A model generated the notes under the pieces. That model did not search any database. It saw only the letters and a list, made by a program, of their open reading frames with translations, and was not told the DNA's origin. Below, in pieces: positions 1 through 7,781 of a stretch of DNA of 15,005 nucleotides. The stretch is from assembly GCA_016714985.1 (NCBI GenBank), contig JADKBS010000040.1, positions 1-15,005 on the forward strand. Reading direction: 5' to 3'. This stretch comes from Saprospiraceae bacterium. GTDB lineage: Bacteria > Bacteroidota > Bacteroidia > Chitinophagales > Saprospiraceae. Each line of letters opens with the position of its first letter. The first letter of the stretch is position 1. The position numbers were made by a program, and so were the translations under genes.

Positions 1-531
1 CGCCGATGCCTCGGTCTGCAGGAGATTTTGGGGGAAAAAGCACTTTGTCGAACGCAATGCGTTTGGATTGCAAATATTGCAGAGCACAGGGTGTTCACCA
101 ACGAAGCGGGCAAGCGTTTCACCGCAAAACCACTGCCTGTACAGGCGCAGTTTGCGCCCATCAATGCCATTATCAGCGGTGATTTCGACGGCGATGGACA
201 CGCCGACCTGCTGCTGGCGGGGAATACCTGGTCGCGCAATATTTCGGCGGGGCAATGCGACGCCTCCTAAGGGGCTGCTGAACGGGGATGGCAAGCTGGC
301 TTTGTGTCAAGCAACGTGAATCGAAGCGGTTTTTATGTGGATGGGGCGGTGGCGAGCATGGCACAGGTCAAATTGAAATCGGGTGGCAGCTTGTTGCTCG
401 TGGGCGTGAATGGAGCGCCCTTGCAAGTGTTTGGGTTTAAAAATAAAGCTCAAGCGCTAGGAAAATCAGTCAGTTCTTCGTCGGATACTCCGACGTCACT
501 GGATACAAGTCAATTTATTTTTACTAATTAA
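1..531 (+). CDS. FG-GAP/VCBS-repeat (ASPIC/UnbV-type) protein, C-terminal part
   Basis: This is the 3' end of a gene that begins before the window. The readable protein contains a calcium-binding FG-GAP motif, DFDGDGHADLLLAGN, encoded at about 181-225. It ends with a segment typical of Bacteroidota FG-GAP/UnbV proteins (LLLVGVNGAPLQVF, then a Ser/Thr-rich tail), stopping with TAA at 529-531. Such proteins form beta-propeller repeats and are usually exported; a precise function cannot be given. The frame is disturbed at least twice. Within roughly the first 80 bases the frame changes, and at 268-270 a TAA interrupts the protein, after which a second frame carries on for about 30 bases (KGLLNGDGKLA) before the first frame resumes near 302 (FVSSNVNRSGFYVDG). 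This is a compensating pair of indels. The family call is fairly secure; substrate or partner is unknown. Confidence 0.7.
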
Positions 532-543
532 AATTTCAAAAAA

Positions 544-1350
544 ATGAAGTTCAAAGTTTCTCATTGATGCTCATCGTGCTTTGCAGTTGGCCGCCATATC
601 GTTCTCGTCCTGCAAGAAGGACGACGACCCAAAACCAGCGCCTACTGTTACCCTTTCTGCCACGACTTTTAGTGGAAAGATTGGCGATGTAGCCACGGTA
701 ACTGCCACAGTGGTAGCTCCCGAAGGCTTGAAGGAACTACGGGTCACCAAGTACCTTGGCACCACGGTTGACCCTAATTTCGGCACCAACGGCACTGCTG
801 TGCACACGGATCTGACGCATACCCACGATTATGAACTGTCTGCCGAGGGCCTTACCACGCCCGCCCGTTTCAATTTCACTGCGGAGGACAAAGCAGGGCA
901 AACCGGCACCGCTGATTTCATCATCACGACTGAGCCAAGCGTTTCATATTTGTTGACGACCTACGATTGGCTTTGGAAGTCCAAATTTGGAAAAGGATTT
1001 GACACTGAACCCGCAGCAACAGAGCAGATTCAAGATTGCGAAAAGACAACTTCCACGTTTTCAACGCTGACGGAACTTATTCGCTTGATTTTGGCGCATT
1101 GACAGGTGGTACGGGTTCTTGCGGTTTTGACGGCTTCAATGCCTACACAACATGGTCGTTGAATGCCGACGAGACTGAACTGACCTTGAACTACCATGGC
1201 GTATTTACGCCAGATATTACAAAGCAAGAAGTTTATAGAATTACCGAAGCTACAACTTCTACCATAAAATCCATTTCAGAGGTTGACCTGACTGATTTCG
1301 GCGGTATCAAGTCGGATTGGAATTTCGAGTGGTCGGCGAAGGCGAAATAA
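544..1350 (+). CDS. lipocalin-like lipoprotein (frameshifted)
   Basis: A small exported lipoprotein. The likely start is ATG at 544 (MKFKVS). Two indels in the signal peptide move the reading through three frames: MKFKVS, then MLIVLCS from 567, then LAAISFSSCKKDDD from about 587. Joined, these make a hydrophobic leader ending in a Cys followed by a charged KKDDD linker, the usual pattern of Bacteroidota lipoproteins, although SFSSC is a loose lipobox. A third frame change near 1041, most simply one A lost from a run of As, joins QDCEK to DNFHVFNADGTYSLDFG. The C-terminal half has the W...DCEKDN..FNADGTY..D.G..C pattern of lipocalin-like domains common in Bacteroidota, with paired cysteines. 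An Ig-like or beta-rich spacer precedes it (about residues 25-125). Stop TAA is at 1348-1350, followed by a strong terminator. Ligand unknown. Confidence 0.7.
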
Positions 1351-1397
1351 TAGGGAGTTTAAATGGCTAGGGGGAATTTCTCAATTCCCTAAAATAA

Positions 1398-1434
1398 GAG
1401 CGGCGGCAGTTTGTAACTGTCGCCGCTCTCTTTT
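1398..1434. terminator. bidirectional intrinsic terminator
   Basis: A 14-bp stem is formed by 1398-1411 (GAGCGGCGGCAGTT) and 1415-1428 with a 3-nt loop; the only imperfect pair is a G:U-type wobble. A CTTTT tract follows on the + side (1430-1434), and AAAATAA at 1391-1397 gives a T-rich tract on the - side. It lies between the convergent ends of the lipocalin-like gene (stop 1350) and the T9SS gene (stop 1442), so it can end both transcripts. Confidence 0.85.
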
Positions 1435-1441
1435 AAAGGTC

Positions 1442-2815
1442 TTATCTTGAAATCAACAATCGCTTCGTGAGCAATTCACCTGAAGCTGTGGATGCTTTAT
1501 GAAATATATGCCATTCGCCCAATTTGTAGGTTGCGATTGTAAATGGTGTTTTTCCTGGGACATTTGGGATGCTGAATACCAATTGTCCAAACGAATTCCA
1601 GATGGAAACAGGTGCAGTCTCTTCAAAAGGCAAAATCAAGTTCACTTCATCTTTTGCCGGGTTTGGATAAACCATAATTGAGTTGCCAAATGTTAAATTG
1701 GCTGGGGTGTTTTTAAATTGAACTATTCCATTTCCTAAACTTGTTGAATCAGAATTAAGCACATCATTGTAGACATGCTCATCGTAGATATTGTCTTCAT
1801 AAAAAGACGCTGAGGGGGTAAATTTAAAGTTGTCATCTGTTGATGAAAACAGCTTCTCAGAAGCAGGGTCTCCTTTTAGACCACCAGGACACCAATAGAA
1901 AACAGCAGAATTGCTATTTTGACAACTTCCATAATTCAGCGTACTAGTAATTTTGTAAAATTTACAATTTTCAACGGGTATGTTTATAACGGCAGCCAAA
2001 GGCAGATTCGCCATAAACGCAGCTATAGTGACAGGTATAACCTGAGTGCTTAAAGGAGACCACGGACCATTCTGCGACACTGTTGACGTTTCAATAGTTA
2101 TAGTTCTAGTATCTGGTGGAGTTGCACCACTAACACTGCTATATGTAAGTTGGACATTAGATGGAGAAGTAAATACGGGAGGTGCAAAGGGCAAATTTAA
2201 ATTATTTGACGGAGTTGGCCAGAAATTTATCAAGGCAGCTAAGTAATGCGGGTTATTAGGGGTAAAGGCACCTGTATTGTTTACCTCAATAATCACTGTA
2301 TTATTACCTTGAACGAAAGTTCCATTATTAGCAATGAAGCCCCGATAAATTGCTGCCCAAGTATTCCCATCCCATTGGTTACTACAATCGCCTCCAAGAG
2401 CTCCATTGATTATCGAAACTCCATTTACATATATCCTAAAATAATCATCAGCTTTAATATTATAATTAATTTTGCAGGGCACAAAATTTAGATTAGCAAT
2501 AAACCTATAAAAAACTGTGGCATTGGCTGGAGCATTGCATGTTCCATTTCTGCTAATCGCACCAACCACAGTACCAGCGTTTGGTCCTGGAGACGGAACT
2601 GTAAAACCAGGAGGATTTGGACAACCAGTATTGACAATTCCGACCGTATTGTTAAATGTTAGTGCATTTAACTGAGCAGGAGTTCGGGGTGTGACATTGC
2701 AAAATGCTGTTGTGGCTGTTGTCCAACCAGCAATAGCGTTAGTATTAATTTGAACTGGTTGCGAAGCAATTTGCCCAGTAATTAACAGGCAGATTGAAAA
2801 AATTGTGATTCTCAT
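1442..2815 (-). CDS. T9SS type A sorting domain-containing secreted protein
   Basis: An intact 457-residue gene, the only sizeable one in the window without a frame break. Residues 1-19 (MRITIFSICLLITGQIASQ) form a Sec signal peptide with a plausible cleavage site at ASQ. Residues about 95-200 form a beta-rich module with ADDYFRIYVNGV (122-133) and a following W-rich stretch, resembling PA14-like or carbohydrate-binding jelly-roll domains. A fibronectin-like stretch rich in Thr/Ser/Pro follows. From residue 381 (YPNPAKDE) to the end is a T9SS type A sorting domain, which in this phylum directs export across the outer membrane and surface attachment or release. The mature protein is therefore extracellular. 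It has no catalytic motif I recognise. Its base composition is visibly more AT-rich than its neighbours, which hints at a different origin. It ends at a shared terminator and has its own candidate promoter upstream. Confidence 0.88.
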   Translation of the reverse strand: MRITIFSICLLITGQIASQPVQINTNAIAGWTTATTAFCNVTPRTPAQLNALTFNNTVGIVNTGCPNPPGFTVPSPGPNAGTVVGAISRNGTCNAPANATVFYRFIANLNFVPCKINYNIKADDYFRIYVNGVSIINGALGGDCSNQWDGNTWAAIYRGFIANNGTFVQGNNTVIIEVNNTGAFTPNNPHYLAALINFWPTPSNNLNLPFAPPVFTSPSNVQLTYSSVSGATPPDTRTITIETSTVSQNGPWSPLSTQVIPVTIAAFMANLPLAAVINIPVENCKFYKITSTLNYGSCQNSNSAVFYWCPGGLKGDPASEKLFSSTDDNFKFTPSASFYEDNIYDEHVYNDVLNSDSTSLGNGIVQFKNTPANLTFGNSIMVYPNPAKDEVNLILPFEETAPVSIWNSFGQLVFSIPNVPGKTPFTIATYKLGEWHIFHKASTASGELLTKRLLISR

Positions 2816-2846
2816 GATTAAAGTATTTTATTTTGTAAATAATCAT

Positions 2847-2866
2847 CCCTACAGACAGGTGTAGGG
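2847..2866 (-). other. short hairpin in the 5' leader of the T9SS gene
   Basis: A perfect 7-bp inverted repeat (CCCTACA / TGTAGGG) with a 6-nt loop, lying immediately downstream of the candidate -7 box. If that promoter is used, the mRNA would begin at or within this stem-loop, which could protect the 5' end or serve as a binding site. No role is shown. Confidence 0.4.
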
Positions 2867-2871
2867 TTTGG

Positions 2872-2879
2872 CAAATATA
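2872..2879 (-). promoter_or_regulatory. candidate -7 box of a Bacteroidetes-type promoter
   Basis: On the - strand this reads TATATTTG, an exact match to the TAnnTTTG -7 element of the Bacteroidetes housekeeping sigma factor. It lies about 57 bases upstream of the T9SS gene start at 2815. A well-placed -33 TTTG is not obvious, so the site is a candidate only. Confidence 0.45.
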
Positions 2880-2891
2880 CTTATAATTTTC

Positions 2892-2920
2892 AATTTGAGG
2901 TGCTGAAAAAAAATTTGAGG
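2892..2920. promoter_or_regulatory. 9-bp direct repeat spaced by 20 bp, candidate operator
   Basis: AATTTGAGG occurs at 2892-2900 and again at 2912-2920, exactly 20 bp apart, or about two helical turns. The pair sits just upstream of the candidate -7 box of the T9SS gene and directly against the stop codon of the DUF4185-like gene at 2921. Spacing and position fit two half-sites for a DNA-binding regulator; this is inference. Confidence 0.3.
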
Positions 2921-4092
2921 TCATTCCTTTATTTTCAACTTGATAAACCTTGGCCGATAAATCCCCGCATCTTTCTGAATGTCCTTCCAAAAATCCAGCG
3001 TAATCGTGTTGTAGCTGATGAGCAACTCGCCGGGTTTCGAGAGGTTGGGGTGCGCCTTGGCGTTGTAGCAAAAAAGCCCTTGGTCCGCTTCCGGCGTCCG
3101 CCAGATTTCCTGGATTTCACCAAACGGCCCGACCGGGCTGTCCCCGATCCGCATGCCTACCTTGTCGGACAAACCCAGCACTTGGAATATCAAGGCATAT
3201 CGGCCATCTGGCAGCGGCGTCGCGCTGAGTTCGTTGAGGCGGCGTTCGTGATGGGCGCAAGTCGTTGAATATCAGTCGTCCATGATTTTCCGTCCCAGTA
3301 CCGCCATTTTGCAAAATTCTCGAAATCCTTCGGCTTCACCCTTGCCGCCACGAGGTTTTTGTCCTGCCCGAAGCAACCATAGACATACACATGGCCATCG
3401 GGGTGCGGCGCACCTGCCCGTTTGGTATTCACCAAAACGCCAGCGCCCAAGCTGCCCTCCCCTACCCCGCTCAAGTTGACGTGCAGCGGCGTTTTTATTT
3501 GACGTTGCTGCGCAAATGGTGGCCTGCTTGCCTCAGCTGGCACTGCCATCAGCGACACATCTACCTCTTTGAAGTCAAAAACGCCCGGCCCCGTCACCTC
3601 GATATGGTAGGCGAACAGGTAGAGCGTATTGTCCCGCTCTTGGTTCACAAAGCCGTCGCCGAGCCAGAAATGCTGCTTTGGCCCGCCCGTGTTTTGCGGC
3701 AAGAAGAAGGTTTGCGGAGTACCATTTTTGTCTTTTTTGTAAGAAAACTGGATGCTGTCCGGGTTGGCCGAATTGCCCTGCACGATGGCGCAGGTGTTGT
3801 TCACCATCACGTTGCCGGGCTTGGGCACGTTGCCCACCACCTCGCCGATATAGGTATCGCTGAACAGCAACAGTGTCTCTTGGTTGCCCAGGTTGCCCAC
3901 CTTGTCCACCCCACTGAGGGGGATGGAAAAGATGCCATCTGCCCCAAACCAACCGAAGGTGCGGTGGAAAAGGTTCGTCCATTCAGGCGCTGCTTCCACG
4001 GTGTATTTGAGGTCTTTTTTGGAGATTGGAGCAGTTGGTTTTATGCCACAGCCAACGAACACCAAGCAGGCAGCAATAAGAAGGTTTTTCAT
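2921..4092 (-). CDS. DUF4185/DUF5005-like lipoprotein 1 (one frameshift)
   Basis: A lipoprotein of about 390 residues. I place the start at 4092 because it begins a classic lipoprotein leader (MKNLLIAACLVFVGCGIKP, lipobox VFVGC); the open frame further upstream only reads through a heptamer repeat. The body has motifs shared with the two other copies here: LFHRTFGWFGADGIFSIPL near the N-terminus, LLLFSDTYIGEV, a central HFWLGDGFVNQERDNTLYLF (split in part), PHPDGHVYVYG, VAARVKPKDFENFAKWRYW, and a C-terminal GELLISYNT followed by DFWKDIQK. A one-base deletion near 3240 (in GCCGCC) separates the last part; restoring it reads NARLNELSATPLPDGRYALI. These families are predicted five-bladed beta-propellers related to glycoside hydrolases, and some DUF4185 members have been reported as D-arabinan-cleaving enzymes (GH183). 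Activity on that or another glycan is inferred here. It is read in the same direction as copy 2. Confidence 0.72.
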
Positions 4093-4130
4093 TGTGTTTG
4101 AAAATTTTGAAATAATGCAACGCCTCCCCA

Positions 4131-4179
4131 TAACCGTCCACCATTGACCGTCCATCGTAAGCCGTCTACCGTCCACCGT
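4131..4179. repeat. heptamer array A, seven units, consensus ACGGTNN on the - strand
   Basis: Seven uninterrupted 7-bp units fill 4131-4179. On the - strand each follows ACGGTNN with few departures (for example ACGGTGG at 4173-4179, ACGGTAG at 4166-4172, ACGATGG at 4152-4158). The array fills most of the gap between the stop of lipoprotein 2 (4185-4187) and the start of lipoprotein 1 (4092). All units point the same way, and I found no inverted partner arm nearby. It is the same family as the array at 7694-7775. Confidence 0.85.
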
Positions 4180-4184
4180 TTTCA

Positions 4185-5328
4185 CTACCACCCCTTCACC
4201 CGCACGAAATACGGTCGATAATTGTCCGCATTGCTGAACAAATCGGCAAAATTGCTGCTGTTCACATTATAGGAAACCAGCAGTTCGCTGTTGCTGGAAA
4301 ACTGCGTGTGGGCAAAGGCATTGTAGGTAAAAAGGTTGCCCTGGTGCGATTGTGGCGTGCAATAAACCGTCCGTTTTTGGTCAAAACCACTGGCCGGATT
4401 CGGTGAGTCGTAAATGTAAATCTCGCCGCCGAGGATATGGTGCTGGGTAAGCAAATAATAGCGGTCGTTGTGCTTGAACACCGCAAATTCATCGGAAACA
4501 TTCGCAAAATGACGGGCGCTCAGGGCGGGGTCGGTCGTCCAGCCAGTGCCGTCGAAATATTCCCATTCGCCGTTCAAATCATTCCCGGCTACCCTCGCCG
4601 TGTGCAGGAATTTTGAAAAACCCTGTTTCTCCGAGCCATAGAGGTACAAGTAGCCATCGTCCTCCAAAATAGCCGCCCCGTAATTGGTGGCCGGGTCGGT
4701 GATTTTTCGTTCGATGGAAAGCAATTGAAAATCAGGCAGCGAAAAAGTGGCAACGTCCACGCTGGCGTAGGCAAAGTCCCAAGCACCGCCGCCCGTTGAT
4801 TTAAAGCCGAAAAGTATCACTTGGAGCGTATCACCGTGGGCATGACCATGACCCGGCCAGTACCACCAACCCGCATCGGCAGGCTCGACGAAGGCCGTAG
4901 AACTGCCCGTCAGCGTGGTCATTTCATCGCCATCCTGCACCACGAAGGCATTGCGGTGGAAGCCACCGCCGGGTCGGCTCCGGTTGGCGTTCACCGTACC
5001 GATGAAGCTGTCGCCGAAGAGCCAAAGATTACGGCCATCGGGCAAGGGAACGGAATAGGTGGCATCGCCGCCCGTCCAACCGCTGTACCGGGTAAAAAGC
5101 TGGTTGAAATCAGTGGCCAAAGACACTGAAATCGGGCTTCCAGCAGCCGGAAGGTACGACGACCGTGCTGTCGCCGGGTTCTTCCGGGTTTTCTTCGTTG
5201 GGGTCAATGGGGTAGAAATTGCCGGAGGTGAAGTCGTCGGATTCGTCTTTGCAGGCCGTGAAAAAGACCATTGCCGACAAGGCAAACAAGAATATGACGC
5301 TCAGCGATGACAGGAATGGCTTCCGCAT
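4185..5328 (-). CDS. DUF4185/DUF5005-like lipoprotein 2 (one frameshift)
   Basis: A lipoprotein of about 380 residues. The start is ATG at 5328, giving a leader MRKPFLSSLSVIFLFALSAM followed by VFFTAC, with a lipobox Cys and then an acidic linker rich in D/E/P. A frame change near 5115-5130 separates this N-terminus (ends ...WKPDFSV) from the main body (LATDFNQLFTRYSGWTGGDA). Body motifs include SVPLPDGRNLWLFGDSFIGT, RNAFVVQDGDE, YLYLYGSEKQG, EWEYFDGTGWTTD, YYLLTQHH and a C-terminal ELLVSYNVNSSNFADLF with RPYFVRVKGW. The TGWTGGD / LWLFGDSFIG / FVVQDG combination is closest to what I know as DUF5005, a relative of DUF4185. The role is probably surface or periplasmic glycan binding or hydrolysis. 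It is divergent from the mannonate dehydratase gene across a 122-bp gap and likely co-transcribed with lipoprotein 1. Confidence 0.72.
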
Positions 5329-5450
5329 GGATATTGGATTTATTGGCTCTTTGAAGCTTTGGTGGCAAATTACGAACTTTGTTTGAACATACCGGAAATT
5401 CATGTCAGTTGTTTGACAGATTTTTTGCAACCAATCCTTACATTCGCCAC

Positions 5451-6525
5451 ATGATAAACCTCGGCCTTGGCCTCTATAAAAGCTTGTTGAACGACGCCAA
5501 TTTCCGCTTTGCGAAGCAATGCGGTGCCACGCATATCGTCGTGCAGTTGGTGGATTACGTGAAGGGCGGCGACAACCCGACCCTCACCCAAAACTACCTC
5601 GGCGGCTGGGGCGTTACCCGCAACGAGGGCAAGCTCTGGCAGCTCGACGAACTGCTCGCCCTGAAAAAGCAAATCGAATCGCACGGCCTCACCTGGGCCG
5701 CCATCGAGAATTTCGACCCGGCGCACTGGTACGATGTGCTGCTCGATGGCCCGAAAAAGCACCAACAAATCGAGGATTTGAAATGGATGCTCCGCAATAT
5801 CGGTAAGGCGGGCATCCCGGTCATGGGCTACTATTTCAGCTTGGCAGGTGTTTGGGGCTGGACGCCCGCTCCGGCTGGTCGGGGCGAGGCGATGTCCGTC
5901 GTGTTTGACCAAAACAAAATAGACACCCAAGCGCCCATCGAATGGCATGGTTTGGAACATGACCTACGATACGGAAGCGAAGGGCAGCACGGTAGCCCCC
6001 GTTTCGAAGGAAGAGATTTGGCAGCGTTTGCAGTGGTTTTTGGCCGAAATGCTGCCTGTGGCCGAGGAATGTGGCGTCCGGCTCGTCGCTCATCCCGATG
6101 ACCCGCCGCTGCCGGAGATGCGAGGCACGGCCCGTTTGTTTTACAGCCATACCGAATACGAGCGGTTATTGGCGCTGTCGCCAAGCCCCGCCAATGGTTT
6201 CGAGTTCTGCATGGGTGCCTTGCAGGAGATGCCGGACGGGGACCTCTACGCCCTGCTCGACAAGCATTCCGCCGCCGGGAACATCGGCTATATCCACTTC
6301 CGAAACGTGGTGGGCAAGGTGCCGCAGTACCGGGAAGCCTTCGTGGACGAGGGCGATATTGACATGGTACGGGCCTTGCGCATTTTGAAAAAAAACAATT
6401 TTGACGGCGTCATCATTCCCGACCATACCCCCGAAATGAGCTGCGCTGCGCCCTGGCATGCGGGCAAGGCGTTTGCGCTGGGGTATATGCGGGGGGTGCT
6501 GCAGGGGATTGAGCGGGAAGGCTGA
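5451..6525 (+). CDS. uxuA: mannonate dehydratase, UxuA family (one frameshift)
   Basis: A cytoplasmic TIM-barrel enzyme, about 357 residues once one frame change near 5940 is bridged. Mannonate dehydratase converts D-mannonate to 2-dehydro-3-deoxy-D-gluconate in hexuronate catabolism and needs a divalent metal. The start ATG at 5451 opens MINLGLGLYKSLLNDANFRF. Family signatures are NYLGGWGVTRNEGKLW in the N-terminal half, NGMVWNMTYD just after the break, VRLVAHPDDPPLPEM, FCMGALQEMPDG, GYIHFRNVVGKVP and the C-terminal DHTPEMSCAAPWHAGKAFAL, all very UxuA-like. At about 357 residues it is shorter than E. coli UxuA (about 394). The region around VMGYYFSLAGVWGW differs from the classical enzyme as I recall it, so a related sugar-acid dehydratase or isomerase is possible. 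It heads a co-directional run with three further sugar-related genes. Confidence 0.85.
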
Positions 6526-6535
6526 TTTTTTGGAG

Positions 6536-6638
6536 TTTTGATTTAAGATATAAGATTACATGATTTAAGATTTAAGATTGTGAGCGTGTCGGTTAATCTC
6601 AAATCTGGAACCATGTAATCTGCAATCTTAAATCAAAA
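6536..6638. repeat. heptamer inverted repeat C, consensus GATTNNA
   Basis: The left arm (6540-6582) has six units of the form GATTNNA on the + strand; the right arm (6592-6634) has six on the - strand. Both arms carry one extra T after their third unit (6561 and 6613), and the first and third units are identical in the two arms (GATTTAA, GATTACA). The arms can pair from 6536-6575 with 6599-6638, with mismatches mostly at the variable NN positions. The element fills the gap between the mannonate dehydratase stop (6525) and the DUF4432 start (6663). The GATTTAA-containing outer end abuts runs of T/A. Confidence 0.85.
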
Positions 6639-6662
6639 AAGTAGCACAAAGCATTTAAAAGC

Positions 6663-7703
6663 ATGGTTCCACCACCCTTTTTCCCAACTGGCAAATGCAC
6701 CATCTCCGACGACTGGACGCTCAACGGCATGAACGTCGTCTGGATGGAAAATGACTACCTGCGCATCGGCATTCTGGCCGGACGGGGCAGTGATATTTTG
6801 AGTTTCGATACAACCGAAGGACGTGGATTTCATGCTGCGTTTGTCAAGGCATCCTCAATCCGAACCTCGATTTTCGCAAATGCGCAGCACCGACAACCAG
6901 TTCGAGGACTACTACTATGGCGGCTGGCACGAGGTCTTACCCAATAGCCCCGGCTTCAACTACAGGGGGCAACGCTGGGACAACACGGCGAGGTTTCGCT
7001 TGACGCCTTGGAAACATGCCATCATCAGAAACACGCCCGAAAAAGTCTCCTCAAGCTCTGGACTCCGACCCCTGCGGATACCCATTTTAATCGAAAAACG
7101 TTGAGCTTGGAGGCGGATAAGGCGACGCTTTCATTGAGGAGAAACTGACAAACGAAGCTGCCACGCACCTCGATATTTCATGGGGACAGCATATTGCATT
7201 CGGTTTGCCGTTCCTGAAAGAAGGCGCAAAAATCACCACCAATGCCCGCAGCTTTTTGGCCGAACCGCTCATGCCGCCCAACCGCCGCTTCCAGCCGGGT
7301 GTGGAAAGCGATTTTCCAATGCCTTGAATATCAATGGAATAGCGGACGACGCCAGCCTTTGTGCCACCCGCACCGGCAGCATCTTACAGTGACTTGGCGT
7401 ACCTTTCGGGCTTCGACGACTCGGCTTTTTATGCCTTAAAAAACGAGGAGAAAAACGTCGGGTTTGCCGTTCGTTGGGATGCCCGGATTTTCAAGCACTG
7501 CTGGTACTGGCAAGAACGCTATGCCACGCAGGACGCACCTTGGTGGGGGCAATACCTACGCCGTCGGCCTTGAACCCTGGACCAACCGTTGGCGGCCCAA
7601 CCCGCAGGACAGCATTGAAGCAGGGGAATGGTTGCGGATAGCAGCTGGTGAGGTAATCACGACCAAATTGGAAGCATCTGGCTTTGAAAGAACTTACGGT
7701 TGA
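6663..7703 (+). CDS. DUF4432 family (galactose mutarotase-like) protein, several frameshifts
   Basis: The protein, about 350 residues when frames are joined, matches the DUF4432 / aldose 1-epimerase-like beta-sandwich family. Start ATG 6663 opens MVPPPFFPTG. Readable segments in order are: WTLNGMNVVWMENDYLRIGI then LAGRGSDI; DVDFMLRLS; QMRSTDNQFEDYYYGGWHEV with LPNSPGFNYRG; LTPWKHAIIRNTPEKV; LRIPILIEK; HLDISWGQHIAFGLPFL; a central unit with FLAEPLMPPNRRFQPGVESD; DLAYLSGFDDSAFYALKNEE; FKHCWYWQERYATQDAPWWG; and a final TYAVGLEPWTNRW with ERTYG before the stop. At least five indels occur (near 6820, 6870, 6975, 7060-7150, 7310-7360 and 7545). It probably acts on a sugar or sugar acid in the cytoplasm; the substrate is unknown. 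The TGA stop (7701-7703) lies inside the next heptamer array, so the repeat overlaps the coding end. Confidence 0.72.
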
Positions 7704-7775
7704 CGGCAGACGGTGGACGGTAAACGGCGCAACAAGCTGGCTACCGTCCGCCGTCCACACATCTACCATCAACCG
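7694..7775. repeat. heptamer inverted repeat B, consensus ACGGTNN
   Basis: Five 7-bp units on the + strand (7694-7728, with ACGG in every unit) are followed by a roughly 15-nt loop and five units in the opposite orientation (7741-7775, CCGT/ACCA type). 7697-7727 can pair with 7744-7775 over about 30 bp with one gap. Most differences between arms are C/T or A/G transitions, several of which would be G:U pairs in RNA. It spans the DUF4432 stop codon and runs to six bases before the next gene's ATG at 7782. It is the same family as array A at 4131-4179. Confidence 0.85.
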
Positions 7776-7781
7776 AATATC

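Noticed and set aside
3391..4101. Long + strand open frame opposite the first DUF4185-like gene (236 residues)
   Set aside because: It has no recognisable domain and lies antisense to a protein with clear family motifs and a lipoprotein leader; it reflects the GC-skewed codon pattern of the real gene.
4093..4191. Upstream extension of the first DUF4185-like protein to 4191
   Set aside because: The extra residues are only a translation of heptamer array A; a proper lipoprotein leader starts at 4092.
5400..5960. - strand open frame of 186 residues opposite mannonate dehydratase
   Set aside because: Antisense to an unmistakable UxuA-family sequence; composition is biased and no domain is visible.
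6536..6638. Ordinary rho-independent terminator
   Set aside because: The arms are AT-rich and periodic with a loop of more than 20 nt, quite unlike the GC-rich hairpin with T tract at 1398-1434; a termination role is possible but does not explain the 7-bp unit structure.
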